DNA of 64,000 nucleotides, from NCBI GenBank assembly GCA_009760855.2, contig WPIO01000332.1:1-64000 (forward strand), written 5' to 3'. The DNA comes from Cristatella mucedo (taxonomy: Eukaryota; Bryozoa; Phylactolaemata; Cristatellidae). Positions 10,174-23,000 of this stretch are shown here, one piece after another. Made by a program: the position numbers and the translations under genes. Below the pieces are notes generated by a model, which saw nothing but the letters and a program-made list of their open reading frames with translations, did no database searches and was not told the origin of the DNA. The first letter of the stretch is position 1. Every line of letters starts with the position of its first letter.

Positions 10174-11040
10174 TGGACACTTTCTATGCGGTGCGTCGGA
10201 TGTATTATTGAATGATTGGCTAATGGTATCATGCTTAAAGTCAACCAGGATGACACGCTTAGAGAGGTAAAATGCACAGGGTCGGCATGCAAATGTGGTT
10301 TGAGGTGGCATGCACAGTGTCAGCACGAAAACGCGGCCAAAGAAGGAGTCGCATGAAAATTTGAGATGCTGTTGCAGCTGGACGTATTAGTACTTTTAAA
10401 TTTCGCCAAGTCACGGGATATGGTGAGGCAGAAGTGGAACCCAGATTGGGAGAATGCAAATGATAGAGGCCACTCCCAATGATTTGAGGTTCTTACGGCC
10501 ACTTTTGAGTGCGGTTTCCCGATTTCCGAACACAATTGGTTTTCCCATTACAAGTACGATGGTCTATATCATATTGCCATTTAGGAAAGCTCGCTGCCAT
10601 CCGTGCACTGGTGTCATTCACACATACTGCAAGCGAGTTAAGAGAATTAGACGTGCTGAGTGGCTTGGACGGATCAAAGCAAAAGCACAGCTGAGTGTCA
10701 CCTGCATAAAAGTGAACGCCTAGAATGTGAGTGCCAGCCGCATCGGCAAGAAGGAGACTATCGACTTTGAAAAAACCAGACCAGCGACAAAGCCCCGAAA
10801 TACCTTATACTTCAGTAGTTCATAGGAGGATCTTTGTCGGCTTACATCTATGCTGTGGATTGCTGAACTGAGATATCAGCTTAACCACTGCAATGCAGTA
10901 CCAGTGATGCTCTGGCGGTATGAGAGGCGTTCAGGAAGGACTTGGTGATCAATAGTATCAAAATCTGTAATTGCGTCAACGTGTAGCTGAAATTCGTCAA
11001 ACGCGGCACCATGGATCAGACTCCACAACTCAGCTTAAAA
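10174..11040 (-). mobile_element. LINE-C: RT core relic, minus strand, U1
   Basis: The minus strand reads ITDFDTIDHQVLPERLSYRQ (RT motif A, about 10930-10985) and HFYAGDTQLCFCFDPS (motif C, about 10680-10715). The catalytic YADD has become YAGD. Motif B is degraded. A diverged LINE-B-like 3' end continues down to about 10174. It is clearly inactive. Confidence 0.75.
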
Positions 11041-11107
11041 CGTTCGTGGGCATCGTCAAGATAAATCTATCGTTTGTGATGGGATGAAAGTGTGGGATGT
11101 ATCGAAC

Positions 11108-11153
11108 GTATCGAGAAGGTATCTATTGTCAATGTATCGAGAAGGTATCTATT
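11108..11153. repeat. 26-bp direct repeat, two copies
   Basis: GTATCGAGAAGGTATCTATT occurs at 11108-11127 and 11134-11153, separated by GTCAAT. It lies between LINE-C and the LINE-A tail and recurs in other units with point changes. Confidence 0.85.
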
Positions 11154-11229
11154 AGCTGTGCAGAGAAAGGGCTATCGAGAAGAAGCTTAGAATTTCTGAT
11201 CGACTATAAATTACAGATTACTGAGTAAA

Positions 11230-14060
11230 TGTTATTACCTATTACTATTACTATTACTTATCATTACTTACAGATTACAGATTCTATCAATTTCTGCCTT
11301 GCTGTTTTTTTACTAGAACGTTTTGATCGTATCTTTGAATGTAACTCCAAAAAGTTATAAGAACCATGTGTGTGGGGGTTAAGCAGGAAAGTTTTGTATT
11401 GCCCATGCAGAGCCTGAGCGGCCTTCGGTAGGCGTTCGGTAGCCGACAAACGTCATCTCACGCAACAAAGGGAAAGTGTGAAGCATAGCAGAGTCGGGAG
11501 AGCAGTCGAGGTAGTGAGTAGCTTGGAAGTAGCTGCTGAAAACCGCTAAATAGGATGAGTTATAGTCGGCAGTAGGAGAAAAGTTGTTAGCGAGTGAAAA
11601 TTGGGCAGCGAGTTCTACAGTCTAGGACCAGCAGAGTTAAAAATGCTGTAGCCATTGGTTTAAGCTGAGGAATGGAACAGCTATTTTTTGTCGACATAAG
11701 ACCTTATGGCGGCAGGAGACTGCTACGAATGCACCTGTTCTGCTAGTTATGAAGGAGGCAAACCTTGGCGGGCCGTGTGGGTCAGCATAGGAACATTGCC
11801 GGAAATCCGTCGGTTAACCAGAATCCAGCCTAGCTCTTCTAGCAAAGGAGACACATGCTCAAACCTCTAGGACTTAAAGACTAGCCTCGCAGCCATATTT
11901 ATAGTCAGCTGCACTAGCTTAAGAGCTTTTTTTGATAGCCCCGTCAAAAGGTAACTGCAATAATCCAGCCGAGACAGAACTAAGGAGCCAGTTAAAGTTT
12001 TTACAAGCCATTGCATAAGACAGCTCCTAACTATGGATAGGGGTTGGACGTGAAGGGTAGCTTTATAAGCAGTATTCAGGGTGAAGTTTAAAAATTAAGG
12101 CAGCTGTCGAAACCGACACTTAATTTCCGAGCAGGCGGTGATGGTCGCACAACAGCATTACCTATGAGAAGATCAAAGCCTTTTAATCCAGCCACACGCT
12201 TAGGGGTCCTATAAGCAGCAGTTCAGTTTTATCGTCATTTAACGTCTAGAAGTTTTTGGAAATCCTGGATCGAATATCGGCAGGGCGGGCATGCAGTTTA
12301 TCTGTTGCTGCAGAAAAGGCCGACGCTTGGAATGAAAAATGCGTCCAAGTATCGTCAGCATGAAAGCGATATCCTATTCCATGTACCTTAATCACTTTTC
12401 CCGGAGGTTGCCTAGACATGGAGAACAGCCATTGATCAAGTGCAGACCGTTGAGGAAATCTACAGTTGACCCGTCTCGCGTGTGAGACCAGACCCCTACA
12501 CGACTCGGATTGAACACGATAACTCAAGTATGATTTATACAACCCCAAGGCTTCGTCTGGCAGACCAATCTGTGTTCTCAATCGTTTAACTAGAACATCA
12601 TGATCGATGGTGTCGAAGGCAGCGGACGGGTCTAGCAGGGTTAGGGCAGTGACATTCGTGTGTGTTGTTGCCTTGTAGAATGTCATTGTTAAAGCGTACG
12701 AGGGCAGTTTCACTGGAGTACTGCCTCTTTAACCATGATTTATTTTTTTTTCTGCCCTTACAATCGTTTTAATATGTTCAACGAACTGCTTGACAACATT
12801 TTATCAAGAATCTTTCAAAAGCAAGAAAGAAGGGAAAATGGGCGATAGTTTAAAAGGACCCCTGTGTGTAATGGTGGCTTTTTAAGTATGGGTCTAACGA
12901 TAGCCGATTTCAGGGACTTGCTGACGACCGTTTCCTCAAAGAAGCATTACAAATCTTTGGTTTCCTGCCAGGACTATGTTGGTCTGCCAGTGGGGGCCCA
13001 CAGAGATGACGGTATCGGGTTTTTTCAGGAGAAGAGCTCTTGTTGCTAGACCTTATTAAGGTAGCCACATGGCATGCAGATACCTCAGAGAACCTTTTAA
13101 GGAAGGTCACAGGCAGTGGAACTGCGATCAATTTTGTCGGAAGGGGCTTAAAAGAGGCACGCATTTGCACAATTCTTTTAGCAAAGAAGGCTGAAAAGTT
13201 GTCGGCTGAGCCCTTAATATCTGGGAAGTCAGACCTCTCAGCAATGGCCAGTAAATGTTTTTACCGTCTTATAAATCGGTTTTGGGTCTGTTTGGCAGGA
13301 ATAAAGCTTTCGGATGAAAACGAAAGCCCTGGATCTTTTAAGCTTTCGGGTGCAAACTTGAAGGAAGTCTTTGAGATTCACTAGATCTGCATCGGACACC
13401 GATTTCTTGAACTGATGTTCAAGCCAGCGCTTAACGATGTGCATCTTTAGGAGTTTTTTGTAAATTGAAAGTACGCACCATGACATTGAAAACAGATAGA
13501 ATGAACGGGAGCATGCTTGTCATGAGCACTCATGAGTGTCACGTTCATTGCACCAGTGAGGGTATCGACGCTAGCGGTCGATTGTGCATGCAAATCAAGA
13601 ATACCTGCATCATATACAGATTTCAAAAGCTGATCTATGTCAATGCATTGTAAGTTGCGTCGTTTGACCAGTTTGTCACTACCCTGTACGAACTAGCGAG
13701 CAGGAACATCAAACGAGACCGATCAATGATCTGAGTGGGTCAGTAGGGACACCACAAGATCTGTGGTTAGAAAATCCTTAGTGATCACGAGATTTAGTAT
13801 ATGGCCACTGACCTCCGTGTACGATGACCGTAATTGCAGCTCACGAGTAAGTGGCGTCGGTTTGGTCACCATTTGTCACGTAAGACATAGGGACGTGAGC
13901 TTCAAGGACAGTGTTTCTTTGGCAAAAGGACTGCGATTCTGAAGCCTTCACAAAAGGACTGTAACCATAGCAATTCCGATTAAAGCCCCCCTACAATTTG
14001 ACCAGCACCTCGCCTTTTTTCTGAAGGAAGACTCATTCAAAAGCTTGATTAACATATGCT
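11230..14060 (-). mobile_element. LINE-A spanning the U1/U2 border
   Basis: Most complete LINE-A layout on the minus strand. From 5' to 3': endonuclease end (about 14000-13780), linker (13486-12910), RT motif A PSAAFDTIDHDVL (about 12590-12640), degraded motif B FPQRSALDQWLF (family VPQGSVLGPLLF), motif C RFHADDT (about 12350-12370), C-terminal SRLDYCSYL-type region (about 11930-11970) and a 3' tail of TAATAG repeats (11232-11272). Length is about 2.8 kb, so the 5' end is missing. The QGS-to-QRS change, stops and frameshifts show it is dead. It crosses the array unit border. Confidence 0.82.
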
Positions 14061-14620
14061 GTTTGATTAGCTAAGTTACCAATCGCACGAATCGAGAATC
14101 GTTCGTCACTTAGCACACTTATTTAATAGGCCACCCTAGTAGAGCAGCAGCCTCAATCTTAGCCTTCTCAGGGCTTCTTAATAGTATTTTGTCTGAAAGC
14201 CACGTTGTCGGCCGGACGGCATGAAAGGTAGAGCACCATATTTCTTAGCTTTAATTGCACGGAACCTGCCATTCAATAGATCAGAGAAAATCCAGTAACT
14301 AGTTCTATGGCATCTTAGCAACACTGTTTGAAGGTCTCAATGCTTTCTCATGGTTTAAAAACCGTATGCACCTAGATAGTTTTTTATCAAGTTTCACTGC
14401 CAAAAATGAAAAGATACGAACCGTAGAACATGCACCTGTGGTGCAGGGGATCGCATCAATAGAGAGTTAAGTGCGCCCAGAGTTTGCTACACGACTGCAA
14501 AGAAATTGCAGAAGTGAGTGCCCCAGTAGCTCATCCATAAAAAATGCACTCAAGACTAAAAGTGTCCTAGCAATACAGAACACGTAGATTAGGTTTTGTC
14601 AAATATTATACTGAGAGAAT

Positions 14621-15441
14621 GGAGTAATATTAGGCATGATAACCCACTTGATAAAGTTCCCTCACAGAACTCATTCTCATTCTAAGTGCTTTGCATTTAC
14701 ATTTAGTTTTGCACAGGAATCTGTATTGGATGGTAAGTGGTAGCCAGCACGATAAACAACGAGAATTAACATTGTTATAATGGCATGCACATAGTCAGCG
14801 TTCAAATCGGGTTATTGGCAGTATGCACAGTGTCAGCACACATAAGCATGTGTACTACAGGGTCCTAGTAAATGCTGTAAAAAATAGATACGTTTTTATT
14901 TTCGTTTTAAATGTGGTCAATTCGGGGAATGTCTTGGCTCATGTCGAAAGTGAGTTCCAGGCTTACTGAGGATATGAACAAATGCAGGCTCACAAAAAAG
15001 ATTGAAAGTTTGTATGAGGTATATGTATACGATATGACTCCGAAGAGCGAGTGGTAAGATGCTTAGTATCTTGGGGGAGTAGATCTGACGATTAGGTTAG
15101 AGCAAAAGAAAGTATGGATCTCAACGTGAGTGGCGAAACCTTGAAGTCAATGCGTTTCCTGACTTTTAGCCGGTGCAAATCGGCAAAAAGTGGTGTGATA
15201 TGGCAACGCCGACATTCACAACAGACATCGTTACGTGCAGAGGGATGCACAAGCTGTTTGGGCCTGATTTAACTGGCCGGTAGACCAGCAAGTAGTGAGT
15301 TACAGGAGTCAGAGAGCATGTCAGAAATGCATGGGCAAATTTAGCTGTTGTATCCATGTCTGAACACGGCCGAGTACCAGACTTACTTCACCTGTCAAAA
15401 ACTAGGTAGTAGCTTGCAGTCCCAAAGCAGGCTTTAAATGA
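14621..15441 (-). mobile_element. LINE-B, U2
   Basis: Same relic as at 1801-2620 with few differences, carrying the same SCNSLLAGLP and HITPLFADLH blocks on the minus strand. Confidence 0.8.
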
Positions 15442-15501
15442 CTACTGGCCTTGAGCAAGGTGGTAGCTATTTAGGCGGCAGTGACGGGAAGTGCTACTTC
15501 A

Positions 15502-16338
15502 GGTTACATTAACCAATGTTGTTTGACTGTGCGCCTCCCTAAAACATTGGTACTTTACTGTCAAGATCGTAGATGTTATTCCCTGCCAGAATAACATTGG
15601 TGACATTCAGGCTTGTTAAGATACGGATACCCCATTTAAATTTGTCCGTGCAATTGCGGCATACCGTCTTGACTAGTATAACCCACTGCTTGCTGGGCAA
15701 TCGGTATGTGCAGTATGTCTCCTAAAACTAGTACAAAACTCGGCCGCTATAGTTGTCTGTGGTAAACGTCGCAGCTGCCACATCACACTCGTTCCCGCCG
15801 AATTTTAGTAGCTCCCAGCAAAGCATGACATCGACTTCAAGATTCTGTCACTCACTTTCAGGTCCCTTCAGTATTTGGCTATAGCTAATTTTTCAGAACT
15901 AATGCAGCACCGGAAAAAGCATCGTACGACCCACTTTTCGAAATCTGTTTAACCGTACCTCGTATAAAGTTTTTGAGACCACACCTTTAGTTCCTATGTT
16001 TACATGTCCTGGAACTCAATCCTGACTGGGGTCAGGACATGTCCTGACTTGTATATGCCTAAAAAAAAACTGAATACACATCTATTTAGAACGGCATTTT
16101 GAAGGCTCGTATGATCTGTTTTTCATGTGTTTATACGCTCAGACGTTATACATGCTGCCAATAATCATATTTGCATGCTATGTGAGTATATGCCACCGCC
16201 TACTTTTGCAATATTTTTTGTTATTGAGAAAGTTACCACTAACGAATCCATTCTGCTTCGTTAGCAGTAACTGTAACGTGCCTAGAAAGATTCAGTTTAT
16301 TGAGGCGCTATAAATGGAGTTTTGTTATTATCATTATT
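15502..16338 (+). mobile_element. LINE-F, U2
   Basis: Plus-strand partner of LINE-B in U2, with the TTATTATCATTATT tail at the right end. Near identical to 2680-3515. Confidence 0.8.
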
Positions 16339-16879
16339 CGTGGCCGAAAGTGAACCACTTTTAGTTGTCATCTACAAACAGTGATGCCTAATACCTCTAC
16401 TCTGCATGGGCATTATATAACCTTTCCAGCTTGAGTGTAGCGGCTTACATGTCCTGTAGGAGGGAATACGACGGTACATTTGTAAAGTCTGCAATGAAGA
16501 GCCGCTTGATATTGATAGAAACGCAGACTAAGAGTGGGGAGCGCCCACATGCTGTGTGCCGGATTGAGCTGCTAATGTAGGTAACGGGCAGCCGGTAATC
16601 GCTCATCGGGTTTCTTCGATTGCCTACTCTACACGACTCAGCTGGTTGTTCAATAAACATAGGCATTGACATTCCCAGGGTACCTGTAGGAGATTCAGGG
16701 AGGGCTCTTACAACACAACTGCGATTCCCACAGTACTCCTACAGACTAGGTGTTGCAATCTTATGAAATATGCTGGCTTGTACTTTTAAAGAATCCAAAG
16801 TACATTCCCTAAGGCTATCGAAGCTGATTGGGAATGAGGTCATAAGGTCGTCAAAATCAGGCGTAGGTGAGAAATTGAA

Positions 16880-16885
16880 TATAAG
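16880..16885 (+). promoter_or_regulatory. TATA box, U2
   Basis: TATAAG 86 bases before the U2 start codon, in the same context as U1. Confidence 0.55.
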
Positions 16886-16965
16886 CAAACGATGCGAACC
16901 GGCTTACCACAGGCACCTTGTAAGGTACAGGAATTCTGCAGCCCTGCCAGAAAGCTGAAAACGAA

Positions 16966-17357
16966 ATGCTGAAGGTGACACAATCTGTGCTCGTCGTCGT
17001 GCTACTCTTTGCATTGCTGACGGCAGCACAGAGTGATCAATCGGAAGCCGAGGCACCAGCCGCCAAGCGATTCAGTCATGTAAACCCTCCTCTCGATCCT
17101 GAGGGACGATGCCTAACTCTAGCTGAGTGGTGAGTAGGCACCCTGTATGTTGTTATATATATTGAGTAATCTGAAATGCTTGGTGGCGATACTAAGTGTG
17201 CTGCCGCTTTGGCAGCTGTGCCCGTTCTGGCTAGTCAATTTTCGAAAGCGATTCGCAAAATGAACCGTTTTAATTAGGCAATACTGCAAAGGTGTCAGAT
17301 ATAAATAAACAAATAAATATATATATATATATATATGTGTGTATACATATATATATG

Positions 17358-17398
<41 letters not shown>

Positions 17399-18993
17399 GG
17401 GACCGATTTTAGGCTCAGCAATTTAGGATCAGCAATTAGATGGAAATAAAAATGTGGAATGGCTGAGTTGAAGTTAGACCGGACAATTTACTGGCTAACC
17501 CTGAGAGATCTGACGACCCAGATTATAATAGCTCGGCCAAAATATGCTTTGCTTTCTTCACTCAAAGAATTTCGTAAATTTGTGCCTCCATATAGACCCC
17601 TCGGAGTAAAGCAATTGTGGAATCATAACCTGCAACCTTCCTGCAAAGAATTCCCGAGATTTCTGTATGCTATGTTGCAAACCTTAATAAGGTCTAGCAA
17701 AAAGAGCTCTTTCCTCCACCACAAATACCATTATCGCTGTGGTCTTCACTAGCAGAAAACCTAAGCCTGACATAACCGAGATGTTTTGTGCTTCTTTGGA
17801 ATATAGGTCACACCCAGGTCCTTCAAATCGGCAATCATTAGACCCATGTTTAATAAGCCGAGATTATATGCAGAGATCCTTGCAAATTGTCGTTGAGTTT
17901 CCCTTCTTTCTTTCTTGGTTAAGATTCTTGAATCAATTGTTGTTGAGCTGCTGGTTAAACCTATTGAAAAGAATTAAACGTCAAATACGTTTCAATCAGG
18001 GTTCAAGAGGCAGCACACCACTGAAACTGCTGTCTTCCGTTTTTAACAATGACGTTTTACGTGCCAACGACGACACTAATGTCACTGCCCTAGCTCGTCT
18101 AGATCTGTCCGCTGCCTTCGACACCAGTGATCATAATGTTGTAATGGAGAGATCAAGAACAACGACCGGTCCGACAGATGCGGAACTGGAGTGGTTTAAA
18201 TTGTACTTGTCTCATCGTGTTCAATGCGTGTCGTCTAGGGTTCTAGTCTTACTCACGAGACGGGTCACATGTGGAGTCTCTTAAGGTCCGTCCTTGCTGC
18301 TCTCCTGCTGCCGACTATGGCCCATCCCTTTCAGTGGTCGTCAGCTGCTATTTCTATGCTACTCACTACCTCGACTGCTCTCCTAGCCTCAACTAGGCAT
18401 CCCACTTTCTTTGTTCTGCGTGAGACGAAGTATGTTTGCTAGGTAATTCTTACGGAAAGCGGCTTAGGCTGTTAGTGTGCTATATGTAACGTTCCTGCAT
18501 AAAACTCGCATACTCATATGGCTTCGTGGAGTTACAGACGTGAATAATTTACATTTTTTAATGCGGCCCTGACATGTTTCGATAGTGCAGCAAGCAACCT
18601 GGAGGTATAAGAAGAAGACGAGCTGAAGTTAGGGAGAGAAAATATAACGGTGAGAGTAAGAGAGAAAAAGAATTTGCTGTTAGAAATTGCCAAACATTAA
18701 AGATTCGGCGGTCGGTTGTGTGGTCTTAGGTATCGAAAACGTAATGCAACGTCGTGCTTAAAAAACGAAAGGGAAACGCTCTTAGCGTGGAATCTCGTTT
18801 CTGCAAATCACTTAGGAAGCTTGGCCACACTATAAGTGGGCAATGGGGTTTCAATGTCTCGTCAAATCTGTGCAAATAATATGCTTACCTCACAAGGGTG
18901 CCATTTCCTCAACTTCGTAGGTTCGACGGGTGCAACAGGTGCTTTTGCGACAGAGGGACTGTTCCAGCATGCACACTCAAACAATGCGAGTAG
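16966..18993 (+). CDS. Pacifastin inhibitor gene A, U2
   Basis: Exons 16966-17129 and 18921-18993 (exon 2 continues to the donor at 19042). The encoded 78-residue precursor is identical to the U1 product, including Leu74 at P1 and the UAG stop. Intron 1 differs from U1 mainly in the TA tract and one extra T in LINE-D, which shows the exons are homogenised or recently duplicated. Confidence 0.87.
17317..17396. repeat. (TA)n microsatellite, U2
   Basis: TA run with GTGTGTATACA and GTATG interruptions, a different interruption pattern from U1 but shared with U3. Confidence 0.95.
17459..18541 (+). mobile_element. LINE-D relic, U2
   Basis: Same as U1. One extra T near 18043 joins the linker frame to motif A (LDLSAAFDTSDHNV), giving a longer open frame, 17739-18284. 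That is a one-base homopolymer difference and not evidence of function. Confidence 0.75.
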
Positions 18994-19409
18994 CAACGTC
19001 AAGCAGCCCGGATGATGAAAAAGGACCATCAAAAGCAGCCTGGTAAGTAGTACCCGTTTCTTGCTAGTACGAGTCATGCTGCAACCGAAAGAGTTGATTT
19101 GGCAGCGATCGGCAAAAGTGTCTTGAACATATAGCAGACGCTCGAGACCTGGACGGACTCTACGGAACTGTAAGGTGCAGTGACTGTGCAAGTCATGCTA
19201 ATAAGGAATTTTGTTCCTTTCTTGTGGTGGCCACCTCAGCATGCCAATTTACTTGCTGAAAACTCGTTCTAAAACAGAACCGGAGTGCAACGGTTCGATT
19301 ACTTACGTTTGGCCTCTGCAACAAGTGGCCACTCTGGATGGTAACCCCGTGCGAAAGCCCTATCATGGTCATAAATGTGTTTATGCATCACTTTAAAAAT
19401 GTCCATTCC

Positions 19410-19410
<1 letters not shown>

Positions 19411-19448
<38 letters not shown>

Positions 19449-19457
19449 AGAGAGAAA
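19411..19457. repeat. (GA)n microsatellite, U2
   Basis: AG run in intron 2, homologous to the U1 tract. Confidence 0.95.
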
Positions 19458-20004
19458 TATTGTGGTCGCCGGTAAACCCGATCTTAAAAATTCGCCCCGA
19501 CCTTCGTTATAAAAACACTGGTAGTCGCTAAGAACGCCAGTTTTGTATTAATGATGGGACACATAAAATAATACCCTTAACGAGGTAAAACAGTAGCGGT
19601 ATCATTTGTTTGATTGAACACGAGATATGTCTTTGCTAATGGCAACTTGTACAATAGTACATGTACCTTTGCTTTCAATTCGTTTGATAGATCTCCTCAA
19701 GGTACTTGCAAGCAAGAATTTAGTAAGCTCATCCCTGAAGAACATTCTTTTAATATAAATACACATAACGATAGGGCTAAAATCACTGGCAAACACTTGC
19801 TCCGTTGTTCTTAACGAGGTAAAGCCGATGCAATAGAGAACGCCTCACTTGCCGTGTGCATTTGAGCAGCATAAGGCATGAGAAACTGAAGTGACGTAAT
19901 GGGATAAGTCGGCAACCTGTGTGAAATTGCATTTTTATTTAAGGTATTAAAGTCAAATAAAGGGTTTAATTTGTACTAATGTTGGTTCTCATTGCTCTCT
20001 GCAG

Positions 20005-20063
20005 ACCTCGACCGTAGCGATCAGCAAATGCTAGCGGACTTTACTGGAGAGCCGTGGAATTGA
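20005..20063 (+). other. Putative exon 3, U2
   Basis: Identical reading to U1, in frame with exon 2 after the UAG. The acceptor CTCTCTGCAG is intact. Confidence 0.5.
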
Positions 20064-20530
20064 TCAACAACTTCATCCGAAAACCTGCACGAGTGTTTCC
20101 AAACGTAAACGTGGAGAGCTGCCATTAAATGGAATGAGCAAAGAAAATATATTTCTACGGTGGAGATGGATGTTGAAGTGTGCTATCATTATCTGGAAAT
20201 ATACTGTCTTGCATATCTTTCTCGACCTCTCTTTGAAATCATCACCCGATTTGTCATCACTGGTAGAATGCCTAAAAACGATGGTTACCGGCATTCTAGA
20301 TGCATTGCTTTTATGACTAAGTGCAAAGTTATACTATCTCGCCAATATTGTTCGTGGCTTACTACAAGCCTTGAACCAGCATAGACTTAAAATTACAAGC
20401 TTAAAAAAGCGTTCCGAAGATCAAGACTGGCTGACCGTCAACGTAAATTTCGGGATCTAACCGAATTCCTAACAATTCCTTTTTGCTAAGTCCAAACTTG
20501 CTTACATAATAACATGATACTATCATCAAC

Positions 20531-20875
20531 GTTCACTTGATAAAGTGCCCTCTCAGAACTGAATCTTTTTCTAGGCGCTTTATATTCGCGGCACAAGAAA
20601 CATGATCGAACGGTGAGTGGTGTCCTGCTTGACTAACAACACGAATAACATGGTTAGGGCTGACCTGCACAGGGTCAGCATACAAGTGTGGTTAGTGGCA
20701 GCATGCCCAGTGCCATCATGCGTAAGCACATACAGGACGAATAACAGGGACCCACTAAATACAGTGATAAGTAGGGGCGTTTGTGAGAACGTAGTTAGAT
20801 TGCATGTGCACACTGCAAAAGTGCCGACGATACCCATTAACCGTCGGTTCATGTGCACGTGAGGCAGCACTTTAC
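20531..20875 (-). mobile_element. LINE tail (LINE-B type), U2
   Basis: Homologue of 7701-8045. Substitutions here mark the second-half subtype of U2. Confidence 0.65.
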
Positions 20876-21606
20876 ACAACACCTGGCGAGTTTTTTCGCA
20901 GTGTCTTGATCTCAACGATAGAACATTTCAGTGAGTTCACTCGAAAGAAAGTACATTCCAACCTATTCCTAACTGCTGGCTCTCGGCCTGGATAAATCGT
21001 TCTTTTTATACTTACTACAGTATTACCAGTATTGTACATTTTGTCACCAATTCATTGAGATAGCTCCTTTCCAGAGAATCTCAATGTCACAGAAAGAGAT
21101 TCAATCTCAAAGATAGCAGAATACATGACTTAATTTCAGTATCGTTGTTGATATTGTAGTCGGGTATGTGTACACTTTCGATTTGAGTTTTTCGAAAAAC
21201 GTTGACTGATTTCCACAGTCTGACGTGTCTGGTTGCTAACTACAAGAAAAATAGTTTAGACGTTGTGTTAGGATTCCTACATCTTTGGACTCGCCATTGT
21301 AACCAAGCAAATGGCTCACTCTGGGCGCCCTTTGACAAGCTGCCAAGAACTACTGATTTTTGAACGGCTCGGTGGAAGCTTGCTTCTAGGACAAAATATT
21401 TCATCGACACATTCATGTGTCACAGCGAGGGACTTCGCAAACAGTCACCTTACTACGACTTAAAATGAGATCGGGTGAATATTTTGCAGAAACCATACAC
21501 CCGGAGGAAATCGGGACAGCAAGCCGTTAAGCCAATATGCTTAAGTGCCTCAAGTGCAGTGCCGAGCGGAGCGATAAGCTGAGCACATTCTTTAGGCAGT
21601 CCTGAG

Positions 21607-21799
21607 TTGCTACTTCCATGCTACTCACTACCTTTCCTGCTCTCCCAACTGTGCAATGCTTCCCATGTTCCCTTTGTTTCGTGAGTCGAAGTCTGTTGGC
21701 ATGGGAATGCGTTCTGAAAGCCACTAAATCTGTGAGCGCTCTATTCAAAATTCGATGGCGAAAAACCCACATGGTCTTTATGACTTTGCTGAGTTACAG
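21607..21799 (+). mobile_element. LINE-E fragment, U2
   Basis: Homologue of 8780-8972. Confidence 0.6.
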
Positions 21800-21964
21800 T
21801 AGGAGATACGGGACAGGACGGGAATCCCCTGAGTAGGCAGTTTTAACCACGAATCAAGTCGTGGATTGAATATAAGCTGACGATGCGAACCAGCTTACCT
21901 CAGGCACTCTGTAGCATCAAGGAATTCCGAAGCTCTGCCCGACTGCTACATTCAACTCTCTGTA

Positions 21965-22120
21965 GATAACCCAATCTCTGCTCATAGTCGTGCTAGTCTG
22001 TGTATATCTGACGGCAGCAAAACGTGAGCAATCAGACGCCCAGGCAGCAGTCGCCCAGAGAGTCAGTTGTGCACAACCTATTTTCGATGCTGAGACACGA
22101 TGCCTAACGTCAGGTATGTG
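21965..22120 (+). pseudogene. Dead exon 1-B, U2
   Basis: Homologue of 9139-9294 with its own substitutions (the end reads ETRCLTSG). No ATG, donor GCGAGT. The conserved TATAAG is at 21871-21876. Confidence 0.8.
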
Positions 22121-23000
22121 GCGAGTAGCTGAATCTATGTTGTTAACCATAAGCTGTGCACGGGGGCGGGGCAATCATTACAACCAATAACTGTTAACCT
22201 GATGCTGCTATGGCAGCTGAGCCCAATGAGGCCAGTCTAAATTCAGCCGGTTGAGTCAGATTGAGCCGTCGCAATTGAGAAAGACGGAAATGATTGTCAT
22301 CACGATAGACGCATTCGTACACCCAGAGTAGCAAACCTAATTAGACAAGAAATGACAAGAGAGAACGGAGAGTAGGCTCGGAGGGTACAGAGAAAGATAA
22401 AGTTGGAGTGCTTCAGAGTGAGTCGGACCTAGTGTGACCGTGACACTTTGTCTTGTACAATCGAGGAGTAAAGCTAAAAGTACGAGAAAGAGACCAGTCG
22501 GAGGCAAGAGAGTGAAAGTTAAACCCAGACAGTTACAGAGACAGAGAAAGAGTTTTTATAAACTGCCTAATACTCAATAGTCCGTGGTTAGTTGAGTGAC
22601 CCTAAATGCTAGAAGCATAAGGTAAGACCCATGCTCATGTTACAGCACTTCGTCAAAGCTCTCAGCTTTTGGGAGTTTTGAGGGCTGACAACGTGGCAGG
22701 TTACCACTAATCGTAATAAGTTTTCATATTGCCTATGTTACCTGTAACTCTACCATGCATGCTGCATTTATTCATATTACCACTGTGCATTTGATCCGAA
22801 TCATTTAAAGCACACAGCTTCCGGAAAAAGCATTAATGATACACGAATGCTTGGAACATCTAAGCGAGTGTAAATCTATGTCTTTTTCTAGAAATATCTC
22901 CTTGTAGAAAAGAGTAATGTCTTAACCTATGGGTGTCTGAACGAGTAATATCAATAGTAAAACAGTTGTATACTGCTCTCGGACAAGTTTATATCTTTAT

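Larger units (their letters stand above)
1..12821 (+). repeat. Tandem repeat unit U1 (~12.8 kb)
   Basis: First copy of the array unit; the anchor CAAGAAAG recurs at 12822, 25644, 38425, 51255 and, as CAAGGAAG, at 62349. The border is arbitrary because the window opens inside LINE-A. U1 is nearly identical to U2 and U4 over its first ~7.6 kb and to the second halves of U3 and U4. It carries an intact pacifastin gene (exons at 4142-4305 and 6091-6212), a putative exon 3 and a dead second exon 1. Confidence 0.97.

Noticed and set aside
12246-12713. 155-codon RT frame as a possible active reverse transcriptase
   Set aside because: Motif B has QRS in place of QGS, the YADD tyrosine is His, the frame is interrupted by stops on both sides, and the element lacks its 5' end.
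17119-17421. Minus-strand frame with long Tyr-Ile repeats (also near 42719-43024)
   Set aside because: Translation of the (TA)n microsatellite; low complexity, no gene.
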